From Streptomyces umbrinus (lineage in GTDB: Bacteria > Actinomycetota > Actinomycetes > Streptomycetales > Streptomycetaceae): a stretch of DNA of 64,000 bases. The notes beneath the pieces are model-generated. The model did not search any database and had not been told where the DNA came from. It saw only the letters and a program-made list of their open reading frames with translations. This document shows, piece after piece, positions 7,918 through 15,452 of this stretch. Location of the stretch: assembly GCF_030817415.1 (NCBI RefSeq), contig NZ_JAUSZI010000002.1:11445501-11509500 (forward strand), given 5' to 3'. The position numbers were made by a program, and so were the translations under genes. Numbering within the stretch: the stretch's first letter is position 1; each line of letters begins with the position of its first letter.

Positions 7918-8369
7918 ACGTGTGGCTCGCTACCGCCTCGGTGCTCCTCGTCGCAGGTTTCGTGCCGGTCGTGTGGGGCGTGGCCACCGGCCCACTGGGG
8001 CGTGGTGTCGCCGCCCAGAACCTCGGCACGTCGGTGGTGTGTCTGGCGATTCTGCTGCTCTCTCAGGGGTACGACCGTCCGTCCTACGTCGATGTCGCCC
8101 TGGTGGTCGCCATGCTCGGCCCGGTCGGCACTCTCGTGTACGCCCGGCTGCTCGCCGACGAACTCCAGGACGATCCACCGCACACCCGTCTGTTCACGGT
8201 GTCGGTCGTCTGCGTCACGGTGCCCGTTGTGGTGGCGCTGTGCCTGGCCAGCGGACCGGGCAGGGCGGCGGCGAAACTCGTACTCGTAGGAGTCCTCCTT
8301 GTGGTCGGGAACGTGATCGTCTCTCGTGCGCTCACCGGTGGGTTCTCCCGCTCGGAGGTCACGCGATGA
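7914..8369 (+). CDS. fused MrpF/MrpG-like cation:proton antiporter subunit
   Basis: A 151-residue protein with about six hydrophobic segments. The first half carries GVAAQNLGTSVVCLAILLL and SYVDVALVVAMLGPVGTLVYA, the arrangement of MrpF (PhaF/MnhF). The second half ends AAAKLVLVGVLLVVGNVIVS followed by an Ala/Ser-Arg-Ala patch, as at the end of MrpG. The usual separate F and G genes thus appear fused. In Mrp complexes these small subunits surround the ion path in the membrane. The start is the GTG at 7914, overlapping the previous stop; the end overlaps the ATG of the next gene (ATGA). Confidence 0.75.
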   Translation: MNVWLATASVLLVAGFVPVVWGVATGPLGRGVAAQNLGTSVVCLAILLLSQGYDRPSYVDVALVVAMLGPVGTLVYARLLADELQDDPPHTRLFTVSVVCVTVPVVVALCLASGPGRAAAKLVLVGVLLVVGNVIVSRALTGGFSRSEVTR

Positions 8370-8626
8370 CCGATGTCCTCGTGCTGATCTCGCTGCTCCT
8401 CGTCGCGGGTTCGGCGACCGCCGTCGTGGCAGTCCGCGACCCGGCCCGCCAAGCGCTCGTCCTCGCCGTGCTCGGCCTGACGCTCACCGTCCTGTTCACC
8501 GTGCTGCAGGCCCCGGACGTCGCCCTGTCGCAACTGGCGGTGGGCTCGGCCCTGACCCCTCTGCTGATCCTGCTGTCCGTACGGAAGGTGCGCCGCCCCG
8601 GTCGGCGCGAGGGCGGTGACCGATGA
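8366..8626 (+). CDS. DUF4040/MbhD-like antiporter subunit
   Basis: An 86-residue protein with three hydrophobic helices. It contains LTLTVLFTVLQAPDVALSQL, the signature of the DUF4040/MbhD domain found at the C-terminus of MrpA and as a free subunit in membrane-bound hydrogenases and Mrp-like complexes. Here it is a free gene, since no large MrpA is present in the operon. The conserved Asp in APDVA lies in a membrane helix and is thought to take part in proton or sodium transfer. It overlaps both neighbours by four bases. Confidence 0.85.
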   Translation: MTDVLVLISLLLVAGSATAVVAVRDPARQALVLAVLGLTLTVLFTVLQAPDVALSQLAVGSALTPLLILLSVRKVRRPGRREGGDR

Positions 8627-9363
8627 GCCGCCGACTTCGGCTGTGGATCCTGACCGTGGGCGGTCTCGGGTTTGCCATTCTGTTCACGGCCGCCTGCCTG
8701 CGGCTTCCGGACTTCGGCGGGAACAGTCATCCCTACGGTGACCGGGCCGTCGGCGCGGCGCTTGCCCACCACACCGCCAACGTCGTCTCCGCCGTCAACT
8801 TCGACCAGCGCGCCTTCGACACCCTGGGCGAAGAGACCATCCTCTTCGCGGCGGTACTCGGAACGGTGGTCCTGCTGCGCCAGACCCGCGACGAGCGCCA
8901 AGTGCGGCCCACCCCGGCGCAGATCTCCGTGCCGATACGTCGATACGCGCTGACCATGCTCCCCGTGACACTGCTCGTCGGCCTGTACGTCGTCGTGCAC
9001 GGACAACTCAGCCCGGGCGGCGGCTTCCAGGGCGGTGTCGTCGCGGCGACCGCCCTGCACCTGCTCTACATCGGGGCCGACTACCGGGCCCTGGAGCGGA
9101 TCCGGCCGGTCGGTCTGTACGAGATCGGGGACGCGGTGGGGGAGGGCGCCTACCTCGTCCTGGGCATAGCGGGACTCCTCGGGGGCTCGGCGTTCCTGGC
9201 CAACACCTTGATCCCGTACGGGACGTTCAACACTCTCGCATCGGGCGGCTTCGTACCGTTGCTGAACGCGGCGGTCGGCATGGAGGTGGCCTGCGCGGTC
9301 GTCGTGCTGCTCGCCGGCTTCCTCGACCAGGCCGTGGAGATCGAGAAGGAGGCCGGAACATGA
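8623..9363 (+). CDS. MnhB/MrpB domain antiporter subunit
   Basis: A 246-residue membrane protein. An N-terminal helix and the motif GEETILFAAVLGTVVLLRQ (MbhE-like end of MrpA) precede a typical MrpB domain with LYVVVHGQLSPGGGFQGGVV near residues 120-140, where HGxxxPGGGFQGG is the family signature. About six transmembrane segments. It combines the MbhE and MrpB parts in one chain. It forms part of the membrane antiporter module, with the neighbouring genes overlapping or close. Confidence 0.9.
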   Translation: MSRRLRLWILTVGGLGFAILFTAACLRLPDFGGNSHPYGDRAVGAALAHHTANVVSAVNFDQRAFDTLGEETILFAAVLGTVVLLRQTRDERQVRPTPAQISVPIRRYALTMLPVTLLVGLYVVVHGQLSPGGGFQGGVVAATALHLLYIGADYRALERIRPVGLYEIGDAVGEGAYLVLGIAGLLGGSAFLANTLIPYGTFNTLASGGFVPLLNAAVGMEVACAVVVLLAGFLDQAVEIEKEAGT

Positions 9364-9394
9364 GCCGGGGAGCCGGCGGGGGAGCTGGCGCACG

Positions 9395-9745
9395 ATGATG
9401 TCCGTACTGCCCTATCTGATCGCCGCGTGGATCTTCCTGGCCGGCTGCTACGGCCTGGCCACCAGCCGCCATCTCGTCCACGCGGTGGGCTGTCTGACGG
9501 TATGTCAGTCCTCGACGTACGTCCTGCTCCTCGCGGTGGGATACCGGGACGGCGGCACGGCGCCCGTCTTCTCCGACCTGAAGCCCGGTTCCCGGCCACT
9601 GGTCGATCCCGTCGTGCAGGCTCTCGCCCTCACGGACGTGGTGGTCGGCGCAACCGTCACCGCCCTGCTTCTCGCTCTGGTGGTACAGGTCGCCAAACGG
9701 CACGGCACGGTGAACCCCGACGAGCTGTCGGAGCTGCGTGGATGA
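9395..9745 (+). CDS. MrpC (NuoK-like) antiporter subunit
   Basis: A 116-residue protein with three transmembrane helices. It shows the NuoK/MrpC plan: a first helix with [16 protein letters not shown], a second with [12 protein letters not shown], and a third with [20 protein letters not shown], in which D-P-x-x-Q-A-L-x-L-T is the family signature. Length is normal. The start is ATG 9395 or 9398. It is about 30 bases downstream of mrpB and its stop overlaps the ATG of mrpD. Confidence 0.92.
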   Translation: MMSVLPYLIAAWIFLAGCYGLATSRHLVHAVGCLTVCQSSTYVLLLAVGYRDGGTAPVFSDLKPGSRPLVDPVVQALALTDVVVGATVTALLLALVVQVAKRHGTVNPDELSELRG

Positions 9746-11484
9746 ACCAACTGCTGCCCCTGGTCGTGGCTCTGCCGCTGATGGGCGCGGCCCTGCTGGT
9801 CGCCGCCGGCCGCCGACTGCCCCGAGTGGCGGCCGAGACGATCGGCTGCGTCGTTGCCGCGGCCACGGCGGCCCTGGCCCTGGCGCTGCTCACCAACGCC
9901 TCCCCGGAAGCCGTCGAGTGGGTCGGCGGCTGGCGCCCGCACGGCGGCCAGGGCGTGGGCATCGTGCTGGTCGGGGACGGACCGGGTACCGGCCTCGCGG
10001 CACTCGTCTCGCTTCTGGTTCTGGCGGTCCTCGTGTACTCGTGGCACTACTTCGACGAACCCCCGCGAGGGCACGCGGGCTCCTACCCCGCTCTGGTGCT
10101 CCTCTTTCAGGCGGGCATGTGCGGCTTCGCGCTCACCGGTGACCTCTTCAACGCCTTCGTCTTCTTCGAGCTGATGAGCGTGGTCGCCTACGCGCTGACC
10201 GGCTACCGCGTCGAGGAGGCCAAGGCGGTGCAGGGCGCCCTCACGTTCGGAGTGGTCAACTCACTGGGCGCGTATGCCACGTTGATGGGCATCGCGCTGC
10301 TGTATGCCCGCACCGGCGAGCTGGGGATGCGGCAGATCGGGCAGGGGCTGGGCGCACATGGCGACACCGACGCCCTGACCCTGTGCGCCTGTGTGCTCGT
10401 CCTGACCGGGCTGCTGGTCAAGGCGGCCGCCGTGCCCTTTCACTTCTGGCTGCCCGACGCCCACGCGGTCGCGCCGACGCCGGTCTGCATGCTGCTGTCC
10501 GGAGTCATGGTCGAACTCGGGGTGTACGGAGTGTGGAGGGTGTACGGCACCGTGTTCGCCGGACCGGGCGGCGTCCCCGCGCCGGACGCCGAAAGGGCCC
10601 TGGTCGTCCTCGGCCTGCTGACAGCTCTGATCGGTGCGCTGATGTGCTGGCAGCAACGCCATGTGAAGCGCCTCCTCGCCTACTCGACCGTCGCACACAC
10701 CGGGCTCTTCCTCATCGGCATCGGCCTGCTGAGCCCGGAGGCCGACGGCGGGGTCGCGCTCTACGTTCTGGGCCACGCCGGAGCGAAGGCCGCCCTGTTC
10801 GCCTGCGCGGGCATCCTGCTCGACCGCTACGGCAGCGTCGACGAGCACGAACTGTATGGAAGAGCCGGGGAGTTGAGACGCGTCGGCGCGCTGTTCGTGA
10901 CCGGTGCCCTGGTCCTCGCCGGCCTGCCGCCCTTCGGCACAGGGCTCGGGAAGTCCGTGACGGAGGAGGCGGCCGGCGGTGCGCTGACCGTGGCATTCGT
11001 GGCCGTCTCGGCGGTCACCGCGGGCGCGGTGCTCCGCGTGGCCGCCAGGGTCTTCTTCGGCCTCGGGCCACGACCCGTGGGCGAGTCGGCCCACGAGACG
11101 CGGGGCAAGGACGAGGAGCCGGAGACCCGGGAAAGGATCCGACGGGTCCCGGCCACGATGACCGTGGTCCCGGCCCTGCTGCTCGCCGGGTCCCTCGCGG
11201 CCGGACTGCTGCCGGGGCTCGTCGCCTCGGTCGGTGACGCGTTCGGCGCACACAAGGCACCCCATTGGACACCGGCCGGGCTTCTTCTGGGACTCGCCGC
11301 GGTCGCGCTGGCCATCGGGCTGGCCGCGGCCGCTGTGCTCGGTCCGGCCCGCCAGGAACCGTACGGCTGGACGGAACCCCTGAGTCGGCTGCAGTCGGGA
11401 CACATCGGCGACTACGTCGCCTGGTTCCTGGCGGGCACGACCGTGCTCGGAGCCCTCTTGCTGCCGGGCACCCTCACGTGGTGA
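9742..11484 (+). CDS. MrpD-like (NuoN/NuoM-type) proton-pumping antiporter subunit
   Basis: A 580-residue polytopic protein with about 14 transmembrane helices, the main ion-translocating subunit of the operon. Characteristic pieces are [20 protein letters not shown], the lysine helix [19 protein letters not shown] and the later [15 protein letters not shown], all typical of the proton_antipo_M family. A charged loop around residues 450-475 precedes the C-terminal helices. It is the only large antiporter subunit here: Mrp complexes usually have both MrpA and MrpD. The ATG at 9742 overlaps the mrpC stop. Confidence 0.92.
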   Translation: MNQLLPLVVALPLMGAALLVAAGRRLPRVAAETIGCVVAAATAALALALLTNASPEAVEWVGGWRPHGGQGVGIVLVGDGPGTGLAALVSLLVLAVLVYSWHYFDEPPRGHAGSYPALVLLFQAGMCGFALTGDLFNAFVFFELMSVVAYALTGYRVEEAKAVQGALTFGVVNSLGAYATLMGIALLYARTGELGMRQIGQGLGAHGDTDALTLCACVLVLTGLLVKAAAVPFHFWLPDAHAVAPTPVCMLLSGVMVELGVYGVWRVYGTVFAGPGGVPAPDAERALVVLGLLTALIGALMCWQQRHVKRLLAYSTVAHTGLFLIGIGLLSPEADGGVALYVLGHAGAKAALFACAGILLDRYGSVDEHELYGRAGELRRVGALFVTGALVLAGLPPFGTGLGKSVTEEAAGGALTVAFVAVSAVTAGAVLRVAARVFFGLGPRPVGESAHETRGKDEEPETRERIRRVPATMTVVPALLLAGSLAAGLLPGLVASVGDAFGAHKAPHWTPAGLLLGLAAVALAIGLAAAAVLGPARQEPYGWTEPLSRLQSGHIGDYVAWFLAGTTVLGALLLPGTLTW

Positions 11485-11521
11485 CGGGGCGATCGGTCCG
11501 TGGTGACGGGGCGATCGGTCC
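11478..11521 (+). repeat. 22-bp tandem direct repeat (two units) over the mrpD stop codon
   Basis: Two perfect head-to-tail copies of a 22-base unit (first half GTGGTGACGGGG, second half CGATCGGTCC) cover the last codons and stop of the mrpD-like gene and the bases after it. The first unit contains the stop codon TGA. A slipped-strand duplication is the simple explanation. Confidence 0.85.
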
Positions 11522-11760
11522 GTTCGGCCCGTCGGGCGCGGCTACAGAGTCGGGTCCTCAACATCTGTGCGGCGCCATGGAGGTTCGGCCATGATCTGGT
11601 CGGTGCGCGGGACACGGTTACATCCGCGTTGTGCTTCCAGGTGGTCGGGCCCAGGTCCGGGTCGGAGCGCCGGTAGCTCCATGCCGTGGGTTCGTACGTG
11701 GGAGCCAGGTCCGATCTGTGCCTGGTCAGGTGCGGGTGGGTTTCGGCGATCCGGTGGAGT
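11522..11760. other. convergent intergenic region, nothing recognised
   Basis: The stretch lies between the end of the antiporter operon and the end of the Ppx gene. No gene and no perfect terminator hairpin were seen. Confidence 0.4.
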
Positions 11761-12789
11761 TCATGATCCGCTGTGGGCGCCTGTCGGTGAGGGCAGGATG
11801 GCCAGGCGCAGGGGATCGGCGTGTCCTAGGGCGGCGTGGGTGTTGCGGGTGATGTCCGTCCACCAGCCCTCGCCGTCCTCGATGTGTCGCAGCAGTACGC
11901 CTTCGCGGACGGCCCAGGGACAGACGGTGACGGTGCGCAGGGCCATGAGTTTCATGGCGGTGTGGCCGACGATGGCCCCGGCCAGGCTCTGGGCGGCGCG
12001 CGGTGCGGAGATGCCGGAGAGCTGGGCGCGTTCGGCGGTCGGCACGGCGGCGAGGACGTTGATGGCCTCGCGCAGGTTCTTGCGGTGCATGGTGCGCCGT
12101 TTGAAGGGGCCGTGGCGTCCGGGGGAGGCTCCGCACAGTCGGGCCAGTTGCTGGAATGTACGGGAGGTGACCACGACGGTGCGCGGGTTCTCCCAGCGGA
12201 TCCGCTCGGCCACGTCCCGCAGTTGATGGCGGGCCGTGCGGCGCAGCGCCTTGATCTCTGCCTCGGTGGGTGGGTCCTGGGTGGTGAAGAAGTCTTGGGT
12301 GAGGCGGTTTGCGCCGAGGGGGAGGGAGACGGCGAAGTCGGGCAGGCGGCCCCGGCCGTAGGCGACCTCCAGTGAGCCGCCCCCGATGTCGAGGATTGCC
12401 AGGGGGCCGGCGTGCCAGCCCATCCAGCGGCGGGCCGCCAGGAACGTCAGTTCCGCCTCCGCTTCGCCCGGCAGGGTGCACATGCGGATACCGGTCTGCG
12501 CCCGCACGGTGTCCAGCACCTGTTGGCGGTTGGGGGCGCGGCGCACCACGGCTGTCGCGAACGCGAGGGGTGCGGACGCCTTCCACTCCTGGGCCGTTCT
12601 CCCGGCGGCTGCCACGGCCTTGACCAGTTGCTGTAATGCCTCGTCGCCGATGGCTCCGTCGGGCTGGACGTGCTCGGACAGCCGCAGTTTCCACTTGACG
12701 GTGTGCACCGGTAGTGGCACCCCTGCGTCCGTGTCCGCGATCGCCAGACGGACCGTGTTCGACCCTGCATCCACCACGCTGACTCGCAT
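11761..12789 (-). CDS. Ppx/GppA family phosphatase
   Basis: A 342-residue protein of the exopolyphosphatase/guanosine-pentaphosphate phosphohydrolase family. The N-terminus MRVSVVDAGSNTVRLAIAD is the phosphate-1 motif of the actin-like ATPase fold; LAILDIGGGSLEVAYG is the phosphate-2 motif; EGVLLRHI lies near the end. Length matches the short actinobacterial Ppx type, which lacks a C-terminal HD domain. It should hydrolyse polyphosphate or (p)ppGpp in the cytoplasm. The ATG at 12789 was chosen because the conserved strand begins at once. A fragment of a second ppx gene, covering about residues 30-107, is present at 61113-61335. Confidence 0.92.
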   Translation of the reverse strand: MRVSVVDAGSNTVRLAIADTDAGVPLPVHTVKWKLRLSEHVQPDGAIGDEALQQLVKAVAAAGRTAQEWKASAPLAFATAVVRRAPNRQQVLDTVRAQTGIRMCTLPGEAEAELTFLAARRWMGWHAGPLAILDIGGGSLEVAYGRGRLPDFAVSLPLGANRLTQDFFTTQDPPTEAEIKALRRTARHQLRDVAERIRWENPRTVVVTSRTFQQLARLCGASPGRHGPFKRRTMHRKNLREAINVLAAVPTAERAQLSGISAPRAAQSLAGAIVGHTAMKLMALRTVTVCPWAVREGVLLRHIEDGEGWWTDITRNTHAALGHADPLRLAILPSPTGAHSGS

Positions 12790-12957
12790 GAGCCGCGAGT
12801 ACCCGACCCGCCAGAGGCGAACCGCCCGAGGTCCCCCCCCACAGCCTCGGTTGCTCCCCGGAAGCAGACACCGGAGGTGGGAGGAGCGCATGGTTTGCGC
12901 GTCATGCTCGCAGGCTCGAAGGTGCGACCCGAAGGTCCATCCGCGGCCAGCCGCCTC

Positions 12958-13275
12958 CTACTGCGAGTGCCGGATACCCTCAGGACCCGGTTGGACGGGA
13001 GCGGTCGGCTCGTTCTGCGTGGTCTGAACGGCCACCGACGGGTGTTGTTGAAGTTCCTGCGGCATTTCGCCGCCGGGTCGTGCCGCCTCGACCAGGCAGT
13101 CGGCCACGTCACGCAGTCTGGTGTTGCTGTGCTGGGAGACCTTCACCAGGATCTCGCATGCCGCCTCGGCCGAGCAGCCGAACCCCGCCATCAGGATTCC
13201 CCGTGCCATGTCGATGACCGGCCGGGTGCCCAGGGCTTGGCGCAGCTGATCGATCTCCTGCCGGAGCGGCTGCAC
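12958..13275 (-). CDS. ANTAR-domain protein
   Basis: A 105-residue protein. Residues 5-65 form an ANTAR domain: a leading helix (EIDQLRQALGTRPVIDMAR), GILMAGFGCSAEAACEILV and HSNTRLRDVADCLVEA, matching the three-helix RNA-binding domain that resolves terminator hairpins in AmiR/NasR-type antitermination. There is no GAF or receiver domain, so it is a stand-alone ANTAR with a polar tail. The only usable start is GTG 13275; an in-frame stop lies a short way upstream. The target RNA is unknown. Confidence 0.85.
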   Translation of the reverse strand: MQPLRQEIDQLRQALGTRPVIDMARGILMAGFGCSAEAACEILVKVSQHSNTRLRDVADCLVEAARPGGEMPQELQQHPSVAVQTTQNEPTAPVQPGPEGIRHSQ

Positions 13276-13563
13276 GTCATCGGACTCGGAGTGGCTTTCC
13301 TGCCGAGAGGGAGCAGCCTGAGCGCCACGCAGATGGGCAGGCTAGCCCCTGGCTCCGCATCCTTGCTGAGAAGTTGAGTGCTGTCGCATGACCCGCCCCT
13401 GCCCGCGTCCGTCCCTCATACACGTCGGCAGCAGACCGCCCCTGGCCTGTCGGCTGCTTCCCATCGGGTGTTGTGTGCCTGCTGAGAAGTGTTTCGCCGT
13501 CCGTGGATACCCGGAGTCGCAGGAAGTATGGCATCGGGAAAGTGCGGCCACGACCTGGAGAGG

Positions 13564-14526
13564 TCAGCTCGCAGCCTCGTCGGACGAGTTCGCTGCCGCG
13601 CGTTGGGGCGCGACCGTGTACTTCGGGTCCTCGGCCGAGGCTACTCCGGCCGCGAAAGTACCGAATCGGGTGCAGGCCGAGCCCGCGAGGAGGGCCAAGC
13701 CACCGACGACGGCCGCCGGGCGGCTGCGGTGGCCGAGCAACAGTCCGGTCGTGGCGCCTGTCGCGGTGAGCAGACGGGCGGCCCGGAGCAGGTTTCCGGC
13801 GCGGCCCTGACGGTAGGTTTCCGCGACCATGCCGAGGCGCCGCTCGGCCGCCCGGGTCGCGACCTCCTCGGCGCCGACGGCGAGGGCCGCGGCGCAGCGC
13901 GCGGGTGCCGACTCGTGTGTGGGGCCGAGGAGCAGGGCCATGCCGGAGGCGGCCGCCGTCGCGGAGGCGGCGAACAGGTAGGGGAGTTCGCGGTGCGCGC
14001 CGTGCCAGGCGGGAACGGCGGTGTCCGACGCCAGGACGGCGGTGTACGAGGCGACCGCCGGGCCGAGCAGAGCCGCCGTCGCGGTCGCCGCCGCCCCGAC
14101 CCGGGGCAGCCGCCCGCTGACAGCGGTGACGGCGGCCGCGCCGGCGGCCGGACCGTAACCCGCCAGGAGCCACGAGCCCACGCTCATGGGCGAGGTCGGC
14201 TTGAGTACCCGGAGCATGTTGGGGAAACGGCTCGGCACCCCGAGGTCGTGCACGAGCGCTGCGGCGGACAGCGACACCGCGGCGAGCGAGGACACCTTCA
14301 TCGCGGTGGCGGTCCTCGGACGCCCGGTGAGCTGGGCGCCCGCCGCGAGCACCGAGCCGGCGCCGGCGAGCCCGCCCAGGAAGAAGTATCCGGCGATGTC
14401 CCGGGCGGCCCAGGACGGTGCCTTGATGACCGGGCGCCCGTAGTACGACTCGAACTCCGTGTGGGGGACCATGAGTTGTTCCCCGCGGCGCCGCCCTCGG
14501 CGCTTGGGTCGTTCCGTTTCCGTCAT
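13564..14526 (-). CDS. NrfD/PsrC-type membrane subunit of formate dehydrogenase
   Basis: A 320-residue membrane protein with about eight transmembrane helices. The N-terminal part contains YYGRPVIKAPSW and DIAGYFFLGGLAGAGSVLAAG, the start of the NrfD (polysulphide-reductase membrane subunit) family, which binds quinone and accepts electrons from a ferredoxin-like subunit. The ATG at 14526 overlaps the stop of the ferredoxin-type gene (ATGA). It is the third gene of the operon and would anchor the enzyme and pass formate-derived electrons to menaquinone, in place of the cytochrome b subunit used by E. coli FDH-N. Confidence 0.9.
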   Translation of the reverse strand: MTETERPKRRGRRRGEQLMVPHTEFESYYGRPVIKAPSWAARDIAGYFFLGGLAGAGSVLAAGAQLTGRPRTATAMKVSSLAAVSLSAAALVHDLGVPSRFPNMLRVLKPTSPMSVGSWLLAGYGPAAGAAAVTAVSGRLPRVGAAATATAALLGPAVASYTAVLASDTAVPAWHGAHRELPYLFAASATAAASGMALLLGPTHESAPARCAAALAVGAEEVATRAAERRLGMVAETYRQGRAGNLLRAARLLTATGATTGLLLGHRSRPAAVVGGLALLAGSACTRFGTFAAGVASAEDPKYTVAPQRAAANSSDEAAS

Positions 14527-15452
14527 CGTGTTCCCTTCCTTTTCTCTCCCAGCAGCGCGGGCAGCGCGAAGGAGACGGCGAGGCCCCCGGCCAGGGAGAG
14601 GGCCGCCGCACCGGCGTGCTTCCACATCGTGGGGAGGTCGCGGGTGGTGACGACCGGGTTCGGGGGGAGCCCGTAGACCTCGGGTTTGTCGAGAAGCAGG
14701 AAGAACGCGCCGTCGCCGCCGACCCCGTCATCGGGTTCGTGGCCGTAGAGGCGGGCGTCGTCCACGCCCGCCGCGTGCAGTTGGTCGACGCGCAGCGCGG
14801 CGCGTTCGCGGAGTTCGTCCAGCGGGCCGAACTGGATGGACTCCGTCGGGCAGGCTTTGGCGCAGGCGGGCTCCTGGCCGGCGCCGAGGCGGTCGTAGCA
14901 CATCGTGCACTTGAACGCCCGGCCGTCGGAGGGGCGTTGCTCGATGACGCCGTACGGGCAGGCGGGCACGCAGTAGCCGCAGCCGTTGCAGATGTCTTCC
15001 TGGACGACGACCGTGCCGAACTCGGTCCGGAAGAGCGAGCCGGTGGGGCAGACGTCCAGACAGGCCGCGTGCGTGCAGTGCTTGCACACGTCGGACGACA
15101 TCAGCCAGCGCAGCTCGCCGCCCGCCCCGTCGGACGGGTCGGACTCGGCCTCCACCAGAGGGAGTCGGGTACGTCCGTCCGGCGCCGGGACCTGAGGCTT
15201 CTGCTGCTCGATGAAGGCGACATGACGCCACGTGGAGGCACCGAGCCCCTGCGTGTTGTCGTAGCTCATGCCGGTGAGGGAGAGCCCGTCCTGCGGGATG
15301 GCGTTCCACTCCTTGCACGCCACCTCACAGGCCTTGCAGCCGATACAGACGGAGGTGTCGGTGAAGAAGCCGACGCGTGGCGGGGGTTCGGGGTGGCCGG
15401 CGTCGCGCGCGAGGTCGGGTTCCGTACCGCTCAGCAGGTGGCGGTCCGTCAT
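14523..15452 (-). CDS. formate dehydrogenase beta subunit (four 4Fe-4S clusters)
   Basis: A 309-residue ferredoxin-type protein. Four cysteine groups are visible: CIGCKACEVACKEWN, CKHCTHAACLDVCPTGS, CNGCGYCVPACPYGV and CTMCYDR followed by CAKACPTES. This is the usual pattern of the beta subunit of FdnH/FdoH-type formate dehydrogenases. A hydrophobic segment near the C-terminus (AAALSLAGGLAVSFALPALL) should anchor it in the membrane. It carries electrons from the molybdenum/tungsten subunit to the NrfD subunit. The ATG at 15452 overlaps the alpha-subunit stop by four bases, as expected in this operon. Confidence 0.95.
   Translation of the reverse strand: MTDRHLLSGTEPDLARDAGHPEPPPRVGFFTDTSVCIGCKACEVACKEWNAIPQDGLSLTGMSYDNTQGLGASTWRHVAFIEQQKPQVPAPDGRTRLPLVEAESDPSDGAGGELRWLMSSDVCKHCTHAACLDVCPTGSLFRTEFGTVVVQEDICNGCGYCVPACPYGVIEQRPSDGRAFKCTMCYDRLGAGQEPACAKACPTESIQFGPLDELRERAALRVDQLHAAGVDDARLYGHEPDDGVGGDGAFFLLLDKPEVYGLPPNPVVTTRDLPTMWKHAGAAALSLAGGLAVSFALPALLGEKRKGTR

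Noticed and set aside
11726..12871. A second long minus-strand frame over ppx
   Set aside because: It overlaps the true Ppx frame, which has family motifs; the other is very Arg- and Pro-rich as expected of a wrong frame.
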